Assembly (NCBI RefSeq): GCF_029624125.1
Contig: NZ_JARSBN010000003.1
Coordinates: 1-64,000 of the forward strand
DNA length: 64,000 nucleotides
Reading direction: 5' to 3'
Origin: Winogradskyella marincola
GTDB lineage: Bacteria > Bacteroidota > Bacteroidia > Flavobacteriales > Flavobacteriaceae
This document shows, piece after piece, positions 15,201 through 24,501 of this stretch (its first letter is position 1; each line of letters starts with the position of its first letter). Below the pieces are notes generated by a model. It saw only the letters and a program-made list of their open reading frames with translations, searched no databases and had not been told where the DNA came from. Position numbers and translations under genes: made by a program.

Positions 15201-15617
15201 ATGAACAGTTATTTTAAAGTATGTATTGTAGATGATGATGAAATTTACCAATACACCGTTGTAAAGGCTCTCGAAACTATAGGTCTTAAAGAGAAGATAC
15301 AAGTCTTTTCTGATGGAGATGAGGCATTTACCTTTCTCTTAGATAACATTGATAATCCTGAAGCATTACCAGACGTTATATTATTGGATATTAATATGCC
15401 AATAATGGATGGTTTTCAGTTTATGGAAGAGTATGTAAAAATAAAACCCAAGGTTGGAAAGAAAATAGTTATTTATATGGTATCTTCATCTGTTGATTCT
15501 GTTGATATAGAACGCGCTAAAAGCATAAGCGAGATTTCAGATTATATTATAAAGCCAATAAAACCAGGCGAACTTAGAAGAATTATTAATGAACTTTACG
15601 AAGAAGGTAAGTTATAG
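15201..15617 (+). CDS. Single-domain response regulator
   Basis: The 138-residue protein is a receiver domain with VDDDE, phosphoacceptor D63 (LLDINMPIMDGF), VSSSV and IIKPI. It has no output domain. It lies 9 bases after the kinase gene, so the two are co-transcribed and form a pair. The relation to the regulator at 7069 is visible along the whole length (ERAKSISEISDYIIKPI against TRAKTISEVSDYIIKPI). It probably acts by binding another protein, as single-domain regulators do. Confidence 0.92.
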   Translation: MNSYFKVCIVDDDEIYQYTVVKALETIGLKEKIQVFSDGDEAFTFLLDNIDNPEALPDVILLDINMPIMDGFQFMEEYVKIKPKVGKKIVIYMVSSSVDSVDIERAKSISEISDYIIKPIKPGELRRIINELYEEGKL

Positions 15618-15665
15618 TGTTGTTTGTAGACTACCTATACATAACATATTTTTATACTATAACTA

Positions 15666-16055
15666 ATGAGTTTTTTTAGCAAAATTTTTGACACAAAATC
15701 TTCACAAAATAAAGAAGAAAAAATATTACCCTGGATTCCGCTAACTTCCACTGATGAGCTAGATCATATAGTCGAGCGCTCTAAAACTAAAACGCAACTT
15801 ATTTTTAAACACTCTACACGTTGCGGTATTAGTCGCATGGTAATGAACCAGTTTGTAGCTAGTTACAATCTAGATCTTAATACAGATTTGTATTACCTAG
15901 ACTTATTGAGCTACAGAGAGGTCTCTAACGAGGTTGGTTATAAATTTCAAGTACTACACGAGTCACCACAACTTCTGGTGATAAAAAATGGAGTAGTGGT
16001 AGCACATGCTAGCCATGGAGCTATTAATGATATGGATTTGGTAAAGTTTATTTAA
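15666..16055 (+). CDS. ytxJ: Bacillithiol-system redox protein YtxJ
   Basis: The 129-residue thioredoxin-fold protein has the active-site stretch FKHSTRCGISRMVMNQF with a single cysteine, as in the YtxJ (DUF2847) family, a proposed monothiol bacilliredoxin that removes bacillithiol from proteins. No signal peptide is present, so it is cytoplasmic. Length matches the family. It is 48 bases after the response regulator gene but need not share its function. Its presence suggests that the organism makes bacillithiol. Confidence 0.88.
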   Translation: MSFFSKIFDTKSSQNKEEKILPWIPLTSTDELDHIVERSKTKTQLIFKHSTRCGISRMVMNQFVASYNLDLNTDLYYLDLLSYREVSNEVGYKFQVLHESPQLLVIKNGVVVAHASHGAINDMDLVKFI

Positions 16056-16181
16056 AACTACGTAAGGTTACGTATTGATTTGTTGGGATAAAAAGGTGTA
16101 CTTTGTTCATTGATTAGATATAGTTCATTGAAACGGAACTGTATCATTACTTTAGCAAACATTAAACCCAAATATTAACAA

Positions 16182-17093
16182 ATGAAACAATTTTACACTT
16201 TTTTGAATTTAGCAGCTTTAATGCTTATTATCCCTTCACTTTCTAATGCTCAAACCACTTTATACTTCAATGATTTTGAAGGAACTGATTTTGATACATA
16301 TCAACTATACAATGCATCTGGGAGTTCAGTCAACTTTATGACTGTAGCAGCAGATTATATAACTAGAGCTATACCTTCTAGCTTACCTCTGGGAAACGCC
16401 ACTTCAGGATTTTCTGGAAATGTGATTGCATTAGAGGATTACGATGGAGCTGGCTTTTCAGCTGAGGATCATTATATCCAAACAAATCCAATAGATATTA
16501 CTGGAGCTAGTGGTTTAGCTTTTGAATTTCGTCTAGCTGCACCTAGAGGAAACGATGGAAATAGGTATGAAACTAATGATATATTGCAAGTACAAATATC
16601 TATTGACGGTGGAGCATATCAAACGATAATAAGTTGTGGTGGTGGAACAGATACCCGTTTTTATTACGATTCAGGTTCAGATGGTATTAACATTGATGGT
16701 AATGATATATTAGTTGACCAAAATTCTCAAATAATTTCAAGTTCAATTTCAAGTACAGGAAATTCTATGTCTGTTAGAATTCTTTTTAATTCTTTAGGTT
16801 CTCAAGAGGAAATGCTTTTTGATGATATAAAAGTTAGCGCTACAAATGTATTAGGATTAAATGATCTTAATTATGATACTAAAATTAAAGTATTTCCAAA
16901 CCCATCAAAAGAATTTATTCAAATTTCAAATTTAGATTCAAAAGAGCCATATACCATTTTTGGAGTTCTTGGAAATGAAATTAAAAAAGGAATTATTTCT
17001 GAAAATGAACAAATTGATATTAGCAATTTTACAAATGGAATGTATTTCTTGAAATTTGAAAATGGAAATACAATTAAATTTATAAAAGAATAA
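16182..17093 (+). CDS. Secreted protein with type IX sorting domain
   Basis: The 303-residue protein has a signal peptide (cleavage near SNAQ, residue 24), a beta-sandwich middle part (about 25-225, with FNDFEGTDFDTY and an ISIDGGAYQTI stretch typical of adhesin-like or carbohydrate-binding domains), and a C-terminal T9SS type A sorting domain starting KVFPNPSKEFIQI and ending MYFLKFENGNTIKFIKE. It should be exported by Sec, moved across the outer membrane by the type IX system and attached or released. It ends 9 bases before a lone attC-like site, so it may be a stranded cassette gene; the motif TTTAGCAAAC at 16,151 weakly resembles the expected cassette start. Confidence 0.85.
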   Translation: MKQFYTFLNLAALMLIIPSLSNAQTTLYFNDFEGTDFDTYQLYNASGSSVNFMTVAADYITRAIPSSLPLGNATSGFSGNVIALEDYDGAGFSAEDHYIQTNPIDITGASGLAFEFRLAAPRGNDGNRYETNDILQVQISIDGGAYQTIISCGGGTDTRFYYDSGSDGINIDGNDILVDQNSQIISSSISSTGNSMSVRILFNSLGSQEEMLFDDIKVSATNVLGLNDLNYDTKIKVFPNPSKEFIQISNLDSKEPYTIFGVLGNEIKKGIISENEQIDISNFTNGMYFLKFENGNTIKFIKE

Positions 17094-17102
17094 AAAAACG
17101 TT

Positions 17103-17233
17103 TGCAAACAATGGTGATAGGTAATTTGCTTGTTCTTGCCCACTTCTGAAAATCTTTGAGGATTTTCAGCTTAGTGTGTACTTGCAAACTTAAGTGCTAA
17201 ACCATGCAACTACTCATAGCCGAGAACGATAAG
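17103..17233 (+). repeat. Stranded attC-like site
   Basis: The left end TGCAAAC then AATGGTGATAGGTAATTTGC and the right end GCAACTACTCATAGCCGAGAACGATAAG match the site at 2930 over almost the full length, including the interior GAAAATCTTTGAGGATTTTC hairpin. The terminal GTT has become GAT, so it is probably inactive. It lies 5 kb beyond the last array site. Length is 131 bp, as in the array. Confidence 0.7.
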
Positions 17234-17243
17234 CGTAATCAAT

Positions 17244-17277
17244 AAAAAAACCTCTCAAATTTTGAGAGGTTTTTTAT
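17244..17277. terminator. Bidirectional terminator
   Basis: The stem ACCTCTCAAA / TTTTGAGAGGT is preceded by an A-run and followed by a T-run, so it can stop transcription from both the + side (16,182 gene) and the minus-strand gene ending at 17,280. Confidence 0.85.
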
Positions 17278-17279
17278 TA

Positions 17280-18461
17280 CTAACTATTCAAACGATACGA
17301 ACTGATAATGTTTTTTAGTTTCAGTTTTAGGTCTTCACCAGAGTCGTAAACCATTTGCTCATCACTTGGGAAATTAACTTGTCTTTGTCTTAATAAGTTA
17401 ACATCGTCTCTGTTAAGTGCTCTTCTATCTCCTTTAAAACGTCCAAAAACATTTTCAAACGTAAATCCGCTATCTATAGTAAAGGCATCAATAACCTGGT
17501 TTTGTTTTAAGTCTTTATAGACCACATCTGCAATAACCTGTGAGGATTTGGTTTGTAACACTTCAAAAAATCTCGCTCTAACATTTACAATCTTATCCAC
17601 TTTAATATCGTTGCCTAAGCTGTCTTTGGCTACATTACCGTTGTCATCCAAAAGGTATTCCCAACCATCAACAATTTGCTTTTCTCTTAATAACTGTCTT
17701 TCGTTAACACGCTCTGGAGATATGTTGATACGCTTTAATTGTAGCTCCATAGCAAAGTCATAGTCTATGGTGTTGTCTGCGATAGCGTGGTATGTTGTCC
17801 AGAATTGATTAAGACCATAGGTGTTAAAATCTAAAAGTTCAGCTTCTAAACGCTGTGGTATTATTTGGTGCGTTTCGTTTAAAATAGACACCTGTACATA
17901 GTCCATACCTTTAAAGTGTGCTTCTTGCATTAAGTCTCTAACATCTTCAAAATTTAGGTTAATGCTATCTACGTAATCAAAAAGGCTATAGGCTTCACGT
18001 GCGTTGAATTTGTCTTCAGTATCTAGCAAATCCAAGCCTTTATCCATTAAATAGTCTGAGGTTTTGTATCTGTACTCAACCAATGCGTTGCTATAATCGT
18101 TAAAACTAAAGCTAATAGTTTTACCATTTATTTTTAGAGGCATTACATGTTTTATAGCATTTTGTCTAGCTTCTAAATCGGCATAGCTTTCATAGATAGT
18201 TTTGTATAACTCAGGATTGCCATCTTTTTTTAGATGTTCAATTTGTGCCAAATCTTCCATTAAGACTTTATCATAAGCTTCTTTTAGCATGATTACATAG
18301 TCTTGCTTACGCTTTTTGTCTTTGTTGTTTTCTAATTTTCTTAGCGCTTCAGAAATGGCTTGGTCATAATTACCATGGCTGATAGCTTCTTCAATTTGTT
18401 TTTTGGCACTACAAGATACGAGTACCGAAACAAGGACTGTAAATAGTAAAAATCGTTTCAT
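17280..18461 (-). CDS. Hypothetical lipoprotein
   Basis: The 393-residue protein begins MKRFLLFTVLVSVLVSC, a lipoprotein signal, followed by KKQIEEAISHGNYDQAISEALRKL, a TPR-like helical repeat at about 20-60. The rest has no recognised domain, ending RRALNRDDVNLLRQRQVNFPSDEQMVYDSGEDLKLKLKNII. It is common in Flavobacteriaceae as an uncharacterised conserved lipoprotein. It is probably periplasmic, attached to a membrane. Transcribed alone; a terminator lies on each side. Confidence 0.82.
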   Translation of the reverse strand: MKRFLLFTVLVSVLVSCSAKKQIEEAISHGNYDQAISEALRKLENNKDKKRKQDYVIMLKEAYDKVLMEDLAQIEHLKKDGNPELYKTIYESYADLEARQNAIKHVMPLKINGKTISFSFNDYSNALVEYRYKTSDYLMDKGLDLLDTEDKFNAREAYSLFDYVDSINLNFEDVRDLMQEAHFKGMDYVQVSILNETHQIIPQRLEAELLDFNTYGLNQFWTTYHAIADNTIDYDFAMELQLKRINISPERVNERQLLREKQIVDGWEYLLDDNGNVAKDSLGNDIKVDKIVNVRARFFEVLQTKSSQVIADVVYKDLKQNQVIDAFTIDSGFTFENVFGRFKGDRRALNRDDVNLLRQRQVNFPSDEQMVYDSGEDLKLKLKNIISSYRLNS

Positions 18462-18517
18462 AATCTTGTATTTTATTGGTTATACAAAGTATAAACCAAT
18501 GTTCGTGCCAAAAAAAT

Positions 18518-18540
18518 AAAGCGCTAATTAATAGCGCTTT
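18518..18540 (-). terminator. Terminator after the fumarylacetoacetase gene
   Basis: AAAGCGCT and AGCGCTTT form a perfect stem with the loop AATTAAT, 18 bases after the stop codon of the minus-strand gene 18,559-19,857; on that strand the stem is followed by TTATTTTTTT. Confidence 0.75.
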
Positions 18541-18558
18541 ATGGTAATGTGTATGTGA

Positions 18559-19857
18559 TTAAATCTTACTTTTCTTTTTAGGATTAAAAACAGGAAGTAA
18601 CTGTGTTTTTACTTGACCAAAACCAATGCGAACATCATCATTTTCGCAATAGCCTCTCATTACCACAGTGTCGTAATCGTTGATGAATTTGCGCTCAGTA
18701 CCATCCTTTAATTTCACAGGCTTAGTCCCTTTCCATGTTAACTCTAGCATAGAACCGTAAGAGTCTTCTGTTGGTCCAGAGATGGTACCACTACCCATCA
18801 TATCTCCAGCATTTACAGGACAACCATTAACAGTATGATGTGCTAATTGCTGAGCCATATTCCAGTACATGTGCTTAAAGTTGGTTTTACAAACCGTAGT
18901 TTCTTTTCCGCCTTGAGGAATAATTCCGGCTTCTAAATGAATATCAAAACTGTGTTTTCCTTTAGTTTTTAAATACGGAAGCGGTTCTGGATCTTGCTTA
19001 GGACTTGCCACTCTAAAAGGCTCTAAGGCATCTAGCGTTACAATCCAAGGCGACATAGATGATGCAAAATTCTTAGCCAAGAAAGGTCCTAATGGTACGT
19101 ATTCCCACTTTTGAATATCTCTTGCAGACCAATCGTTAAAAACAACCAATCCAAAGATGTATTCTTCAGCTTCTTCAATAGGAATAGGCTCTCCAAGATC
19201 ATTAGCATCTGTAGTAATAAATGCCATTTCTAATTCAAAATCTACCAGTTTACTAGGACCAAAAACAGGTTTGTCTGCACCTTCTGGCATTGTTTGCCCT
19301 TGTGGTCTGTGTATTGGTATATGTGTAGTAACGATAGAAGAACTACGACCATGGTAACCAACCGGAATATGCAACCAGTTTGGTAAAAGAGCATTGTCTG
19401 GATCTCTAAACATGGTACCTACATTTGTTGCATGCTCTTTACTAGAATAAAAATCTGTGTAATCGCCAACAAGCACAGGCATTTGCATTTCAATCTCGTC
19501 TAGTCTGAAACAAATAATCTCTTTGTGCTTAGTATTGTTTTTTAATTCATCATTATTAGAATCAAAAATTTCAGCAACTCTGTTTCTAACAGCGCGCCAG
19601 GTTTTACGACCATCAGCGATAAAATCGTTTAATGAATCTTGAAGGAAAATATCGTCAGTTAAAGGAATTCCTTCAAAATACCCTAACTGATGTAATGCAC
19701 CAAGGTCTATTGCTGTATCACCTATACGTGTCCCTATAGTAATAATGTCTTCTCTGGTTAAAAACACACCAAAAGGAATATTCTGAATAGGGAAGTCTGA
19801 GTATTTATTAACGTATAACCACGATGTTCTATTTGGGTCGTTGGCTGAAATTGGCAT
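18559..19857 (-). CDS. fahA: Fumarylacetoacetase
   Basis: The 432-residue protein matches fumarylacetoacetase, which hydrolyses fumarylacetoacetate to fumarate and acetoacetate, the last step of tyrosine breakdown. Visible landmarks: N-terminal SH3-like domain (residues 1-120), LPNWLHIPVGYHGRSSS with the active-site histidine, metal-binding DFELEMAF and NDWSARDIQKWEYVPLGPF, and MGSGTISGPT near the C-terminus. Length is usual. The gene is alone and divergent from glyA across a 111-bp region. No other tyrosine-catabolism gene is in the window. Confidence 0.95.
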   Translation of the reverse strand: MPISANDPNRTSWLYVNKYSDFPIQNIPFGVFLTREDIITIGTRIGDTAIDLGALHQLGYFEGIPLTDDIFLQDSLNDFIADGRKTWRAVRNRVAEIFDSNNDELKNNTKHKEIICFRLDEIEMQMPVLVGDYTDFYSSKEHATNVGTMFRDPDNALLPNWLHIPVGYHGRSSSIVTTHIPIHRPQGQTMPEGADKPVFGPSKLVDFELEMAFITTDANDLGEPIPIEEAEEYIFGLVVFNDWSARDIQKWEYVPLGPFLAKNFASSMSPWIVTLDALEPFRVASPKQDPEPLPYLKTKGKHSFDIHLEAGIIPQGGKETTVCKTNFKHMYWNMAQQLAHHTVNGCPVNAGDMMGSGTISGPTEDSYGSMLELTWKGTKPVKLKDGTERKFINDYDTVVMRGYCENDDVRIGFGQVKTQLLPVFNPKKKSKI

Positions 19858-19910
19858 AATATATTTGTTGATTAAATGTTCATTATTTTCTATTCAAACC
19901 TACATAATTT

Positions 19911-19943
19911 TTGATATTAAAACTAATGTATTGCTTATTTTTG
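19911..19943 (+). promoter_or_regulatory. Predicted glyA promoter
   Basis: TTG at 19,911-19,913 and TATTTTTG at 19,936-19,943 match the Bacteroidota -33 TTG and -7 TAnnTTTG elements with a spacer of 22. The glyA start codon follows 26 bases later. Confidence 0.6.
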
Positions 19944-19968
19944 TTTTGTTTTAACAAAGACTTTATTT

Positions 19969-21243
19969 ATGCAACGCGACGAACAAATTTTTGAACTTAT
20001 ACAGGCTGAAAAAGAACGCCAAACAGAAGGTATAGAACTTATTGCCTCAGAGAATTTTGTAAGCAACCAGGTTATGGAAGCTGCAGGTTCTGTATTAACA
20101 AACAAGTATGCTGAAGGCTATCCAGGTAAGCGTTACTATGGTGGTTGTGAGGTTGTAGATGAAGTTGAGCAAATTGCTATAGATAGAGCTAAAACGTTGT
20201 TTGGTGCTGCTTATGCAAATGTTCAGCCTCATTCTGGAAGCCAGGCTAACACTGCTGTTTTTCATGCGTGTTTAAAACCAGGTGATACTATTTTAGGTTT
20301 CGATTTATCTCATGGAGGTCATTTAACACATGGTTCTCCGGTTAATTTTTCAGGAAAATTATACAGACCTACATTTTATGGTGTAAAGAAAGATACAGGC
20401 TACATAGATTATGATATGTTGGCAGATCAAGCACAAAAAGAACAACCAAAACTTATTATAGCTGGTGCTTCGGCATATTCTAGAGATATAGATTTTGCAA
20501 AGTTTAGAGAGGTTGCCGACAGTGTTGGTGCTGTGCTTTTAGCAGATATTTCGCATCCTGCTGGTTTAATAGCAAAGGGTATTCTTAACGACCCAATGCC
20601 ACATTGCCACGTGGTAACTACAACGACGCACAAAACATTACGTGGTCCTAGAGGAGGTATGATAATGATGGGAGAAAATATCGATAATCCATTTGGTATT
20701 ACTTTAAAGAATGGTAAGCTTCGTAAGATGTCTGGTTTATTAGACTCTGGTGTGTTCCCAGGAAATCAAGGTGGACCTTTAGAGCATATTATAGCAGCTA
20801 AGGCGATTGCTTTTGGAGAAGCGCTTACAGACGAGTTTTTACATTATATGCTACAAGTTAAAAAGAATGCTGATGCTATGGCACAAGCTTTTGTGGCTAA
20901 AGATTATAATTTAATTTCTGGTGGAACTGATAACCACATGATGCTTATAGATCTTAGAAATAAAAACATTACCGGTAAAGATGCTGAAAACGCTCTAGTA
21001 AAAGCAGACATAACAGTAAATAAAAACATGGTACCGTTTGATACAGAATCTCCTTTTGTGACTTCTGGTATTAGAGTAGGCACACCAGCCATTACTACAA
21101 GAGGTTTAAAAGAAACTGATATGGCTTATGTTGTGGATTTAATTGATGAGGTTATCAATAATTTTGAAAATGAAACGGTACTAGAAGGTGTTGCTGAAAA
21201 AGTAAATGAACTTATGGGAGGCAGACCTTTATTTAATGCTTAA
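19969..21243 (+). CDS. glyA: Serine hydroxymethyltransferase
   Basis: The 424-residue PLP enzyme interconverts serine and glycine while charging tetrahydrofolate with a one-carbon unit. The N-terminus [16 protein letters not shown], the [11 protein letters not shown] loop, and the PLP lysine K222 in [16 protein letters not shown] are all present. Length agrees with the family. It is followed by a palindromic repeat and a terminator, so it is monocistronic. Cytoplasmic. Confidence 0.97.
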   Translation: MQRDEQIFELIQAEKERQTEGIELIASENFVSNQVMEAAGSVLTNKYAEGYPGKRYYGGCEVVDEVEQIAIDRAKTLFGAAYANVQPHSGSQANTAVFHACLKPGDTILGFDLSHGGHLTHGSPVNFSGKLYRPTFYGVKKDTGYIDYDMLADQAQKEQPKLIIAGASAYSRDIDFAKFREVADSVGAVLLADISHPAGLIAKGILNDPMPHCHVVTTTTHKTLRGPRGGMIMMGENIDNPFGITLKNGKLRKMSGLLDSGVFPGNQGGPLEHIIAAKAIAFGEALTDEFLHYMLQVKKNADAMAQAFVAKDYNLISGGTDNHMMLIDLRNKNITGKDAENALVKADITVNKNMVPFDTESPFVTSGIRVGTPAITTRGLKETDMAYVVDLIDEVINNFENETVLEGVAEKVNELMGGRPLFNA

Positions 21244-21251
21244 TTAAAAAA

Positions 21252-21278
21252 GATTCTGAAACAAGTTCAGAATGACAA
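21252..21278 (-). repeat. Palindromic repeat element
   Basis: ATTCTGA and TCAGAAT flank a short loop. The 27 bases are the exact reverse complement of 62,379-62,405 inside tilS. Related palindromes occur at about 23,648-23,727, 45,902-45,930, 57,654-57,682 and 62,795-62,820. Confidence 0.75.
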
Positions 21279-21285
21279 TTATAAG

Positions 21286-21318
21286 AAAGCCTTTCAATTA
21301 TCTTGAAAGGCTTTTTGT
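21286..21318. terminator. Terminator between glyA and a convergent gene
   Basis: AAAGCCTTTCAA and TTGAAAGGCTTT form a 12-bp stem followed by TTTGTTTTTT on the + strand; A-runs upstream are weaker, so it mainly serves glyA. The minus-strand gene stops 4 bases beyond. Confidence 0.8.
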
Positions 21319-21321
21319 TTT

Positions 21322-21915
21322 TTACAATTTTGAAAGCAATTCATTTAGCGTTTCAAAATCTTTTCTTTTGTAATTCGTGCCATCCCTTTTATTAATGTAG
21401 TTGATGACATCTTTTTTTGGTCCTGAAGACCAAAAGTTATTGATGCTTATTAACTCATTGTCCTCTAAAACATAAACGTCGTTCATTGTTTTATTGTCAA
21501 ACGGTTGTTCTAAAAGGTCGTAAATAGCATTAGCATCATCTTTTTTGTACAGCTCTCTGTAAAATTTGTTACTGTTTTCAAACTTTATAAACTCTGACTT
21601 ATAAAGTTCATCATTTTCACTGCCAAACAGCGTAATAGAGGCTATATCTTCATTGCTGATATAGGCATATCCTTTATCTGTTTGTAGTATGGTTTCGTAA
21701 TCTTCCTTGTTGTTGTGATTAATACTGATGTTACCTGTAAGAACTTCATTATTTTCTAAAATTAGCTTACCCTCAAAGAAAGAGATGTCTTCACTAAGAT
21801 TTTGAATAGTAATAAAGTTAATGAGGTTGAGGTCGTTAGATTGTGCCTTAGTTTTAGAGACAAAGCATAAGAATAAAAGTACGACTAGACTTTTTTTAAT
21901 GATTTTTGATTTCAT
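21322..21915 (-). CDS. Hypothetical secreted protein
   Basis: The 197-residue protein has a signal peptide (MKSKIIKKSLVVLLFLCFVSKTKA, cleaved before QSND). The mature part contains FFEGKLILENNEVLTGNISINHNNKEDYETIL, a beta-rich pattern seen in secreted Bacteroidota proteins that carry a short repeat of unknown use. No family named. It is convergent with glyA. Probably periplasmic or exported. Confidence 0.75.
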   Translation of the reverse strand: MKSKIIKKSLVVLLFLCFVSKTKAQSNDLNLINFITIQNLSEDISFFEGKLILENNEVLTGNISINHNNKEDYETILQTDKGYAYISNEDIASITLFGSENDELYKSEFIKFENSNKFYRELYKKDDANAIYDLLEQPFDNKTMNDVYVLEDNELISINNFWSSGPKKDVINYINKRDGTNYKRKDFETLNELLSKL

Positions 21916-21994
21916 AACTTAATTCGTTTAATGATTAATAATTGATTCTTTAAATGAATCAATTATTGTACCACAACAGAATAAAGGTTATTTA

Positions 21995-23566
21995 TTAATC
22001 ATTATCTTCAAAAATTACACTTTCATAAGCGCCAGAATCTGAATCTGCACTACGAGAAGTTCCCAAAATATCAGCAAATGTGCTAAATGTTGAATCTGCA
22101 AGTCCATTAGCACCAGAATCTTCACCTATACGCATTAGGTTTTCAAAAGGATTCTCAAAATCCGGATCTACATTACGGATAATACCTTCGTAACGTGTTG
22201 CATCGCTAAACACATAATTTCCGGTGCCTTCCAAATTAGAGTTGTTGAATCTTATAAGGCAGTTGGTAAATTTAAAGGTAAAGTCATCTCCTTCATTTTC
22301 TAATAGTAATTCAGGATTGTCGTTACCGTAAATGATACAGTTTGTAAACTCAGCTTGGGTAGTGTTAGTAAAAACTGTGTTGTTTTCTCCTACTGTATAA
22401 TCGTTAAGTAGAAGTGAAGGGTATTGTCTAAAACTGCTATTCCAGTAATTGGCAATGGTACAGTGTGTAAAATTATATTTTCCACCCAAAGTGCCAGCAA
22501 AGGACGATTGACCAGAGTTATTAATCACTAGGTTTTCTGCTGTGATAGAGGTGGCTCTTCCCAATAAACCAAAAGCACTAGAATTATAGATTTGAGAGTT
22601 TGAAATACTTAATTTATCATTTGTGTCGTTCTGTCCAAATTCTGATAATACACCAATGGTTGCATTTTTAATAGTTGCATAATTAATAGTATTGTTTTCG
22701 CTACCATCAAATAACCAAATGGTTCCCCATTGACCAGGTACATCTTCAAAAAGCGGTTCTAATCTATCTCCTTCGAGAATGACTTCATTTTCTAAAGCCT
22801 CTTGATCTGTGCTAAGTTCTCCATTGATATTTAGTGTTCCTCCTTCGGTAACAATAATACCAGAATCGGCATGAAAATGTACACGAGCACCAGGTTCCAT
22901 TGTTAAGGTTTGTCCTGCGCCAACACCAGCATAACCATAAATTACATAAGGTTTTTCATTGGTAAATGTAAGCTCGTCGTTCTCTAAATAGCGACCTTGT
23001 AGTGTGGTTTCGTCAGGTGTGCCATCACCATCAACATCAAAAGTTAGTGTTTCAATAATACCTGTATCTTCATCTCTGTTGGCATAGATAAACACAGCAT
23101 CTTTTACCAAAGTTACCAAGTCAACATCTTGCTGGTTATTTCCAGAATCGAATAGTATTTTATCTGTGTATAAGAACTGATTTTCTAAAGTAGATAGCGT
23201 TGAAATGTCAATGGTAGTTTCTATAAAAATGAATAAACTATCATTAGCTAAAAGCTCTACATTTTCAAAGAATTTTCCTTGCTGTGCACCTTCTAATCCT
23301 GTGGTGCCATCTACGTTCATTCGGTAGAAAGAGTTGACACCATTTTCTAATTGAATGGTTGGTATTACAATATCTTCATCACTTCGGTTATATACTTTTA
23401 GGTTATATGTACTAGAGCCAATGTTTGTAAATACAGTATCCAGGTAAACCGTGTCTTTTGCAAATTCTAAATTTCCTGTGCTTGGAGAGAATTCAAAATC
23501 TTTACGGCAAGAACTCCAGAATAACAAAACAATAAAACAAATAAGGAAGGATAACAATCGCTTCAT
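21995..23566 (-). CDS. Surface lipoprotein with parallel beta-helix region
   Basis: The 523-residue protein starts MKRLLSFLICFIVLLFWSSC, a lipoprotein signal. Residues about 40-160 are an Ig-like domain (LDTVFTNIGSSTYNLKVYNRSDEDI), followed by a DVDGDGTPDETT linker and a right-handed parallel beta-helix part at about 240-430 with short repeats such as ITAENLVINNSG and FTNCIIYGND. It ends with DSDSGAYESV. Such lipoproteins are thought to be displayed on the cell surface, sometimes for binding polysaccharide; the ligand is unknown. It is transcribed alone, 79 bases upstream of the next minus-strand gene. Confidence 0.82.
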   Translation of the reverse strand: MKRLLSFLICFIVLLFWSSCRKDFEFSPSTGNLEFAKDTVYLDTVFTNIGSSTYNLKVYNRSDEDIVIPTIQLENGVNSFYRMNVDGTTGLEGAQQGKFFENVELLANDSLFIFIETTIDISTLSTLENQFLYTDKILFDSGNNQQDVDLVTLVKDAVFIYANRDEDTGIIETLTFDVDGDGTPDETTLQGRYLENDELTFTNEKPYVIYGYAGVGAGQTLTMEPGARVHFHADSGIIVTEGGTLNINGELSTDQEALENEVILEGDRLEPLFEDVPGQWGTIWLFDGSENNTINYATIKNATIGVLSEFGQNDTNDKLSISNSQIYNSSAFGLLGRATSITAENLVINNSGQSSFAGTLGGKYNFTHCTIANYWNSSFRQYPSLLLNDYTVGENNTVFTNTTQAEFTNCIIYGNDNPELLLENEGDDFTFKFTNCLIRFNNSNLEGTGNYVFSDATRYEGIIRNVDPDFENPFENLMRIGEDSGANGLADSTFSTFADILGTSRSADSDSGAYESVIFEDND

Positions 23567-23647
23567 AAGAGATAAATATAATTTGGCTTAAAAATATAAC
23601 TTTTGAAGTTATGATTTAGTATGCAGTGGTATAAATTATAGTATAGC

Positions 23648-23727
23648 AGTGACACTGAGCTTGTCGAAGTAAGGCAGAAATCTTCTGTTTAAAAATGGAA
23701 AGATTCCGTATCAAGTACGGATGACAA
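23648..23727. repeat. Cluster of palindromic repeat remnants
   Basis: CACTGAGCTTGTCGAAG and GATTCCGTATCAAGTACGGAT-type palindromes lie between the genes at 21,995 and 23,731. The second forms a TCCGTA/TACGGA stem and ends GATGACAATGA like the element at 21,252. Both look like members of one family of short dispersed repeats. Confidence 0.5.
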
Positions 23728-23730
23728 TGA

Positions 23731-24492
23731 TTAGTCTTTTGTCGTAGCTTCTTCACCATATTCATCAAGAAGAATAAGAAATAACTGGCTGTTAACTACC
23801 AATTTTTCTAAAAGCTGCATTTTGTTTTCGTCCTTTAATAATTCTTTTCTAATACCTTTCTCGGCACAATAATCGATAAAAAGGTTGATTTTGTTTTCAG
23901 GAATTTTTAAATCTAAAGTAAATAGCTCTTTATTAAAAAAATCATTTGTTGCAAAAAATGATTCTAATTCTTGATAGTCTACTGGAATTTTGTTTTTTAT
24001 ATTTTCATTTTTCCGTTTTCTAAAAAGTTTTGAAATGCCTTTATAAAGTAATTTAAGATCTAAAGTAGGCATTAAATTATCTCCACTTTTTACCAATGGT
24101 TTCTTTGATAGGTTTTTTTGTTCAGTTTTTATGGTAGAGTAATAAGATATAGAGTCAAACTTATTCTTCTTTTCATTATTGATTTTAACTTCATTTAACT
24201 CACTGACTATTTCACCGACTTCAAAAACAGTTAGGTCTTCAAAATGAGATTGTTTAACAACCACCTCTAAAGGATGGTAAAAAATGGATTGAAAAGAGAG
24301 TGTGTCGTTGACTTTGGCTTCTATACTAAAGTTTCCGTCTTTATTAGTAAAGGTAAGGATATTTTGGGTTTTGTTGATGATTTTCATATCCTTAACCACA
24401 TTTTTAGTATCAAAAACCTTTCCTTTAATGGTTTGTGCTAAACTAAGATTGTGGTAAAAAAACAAGGCCGTAATGATAATAAAATAGCGCAT
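23731..24492 (-). CDS. Secreted protein with carboxypeptidase-regulatory-like domain (paralogue 2)
   Basis: The 253-residue protein has a signal peptide (cleaved after SLAQ, about residue 19), then a CarboxypepD_reg-like beta-sandwich (TIKGKVFDTKNVVKDMKIINKTQNILTFTN in three segments, about 20-100), a variable middle, and a conserved helical C-terminus (NKMQLLEKLVVNSQLFLILLDEYGEEA). It is a tandem paralogue of the gene 24,502-25,269, from which it is 9 bases away. The two probably form an operon. The role is unknown; such domains are common in proteins at the outer membrane. Confidence 0.8.
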   Translation of the reverse strand: MRYFIIITALFFYHNLSLAQTIKGKVFDTKNVVKDMKIINKTQNILTFTNKDGNFSIEAKVNDTLSFQSIFYHPLEVVVKQSHFEDLTVFEVGEIVSELNEVKINNEKKNKFDSISYYSTIKTEQKNLSKKPLVKSGDNLMPTLDLKLLYKGISKLFRKRKNENIKNKIPVDYQELESFFATNDFFNKELFTLDLKIPENKINLFIDYCAEKGIRKELLKDENKMQLLEKLVVNSQLFLILLDEYGEEATTKD

Positions 24493-24501
24493 AGGTAATA
24501 T

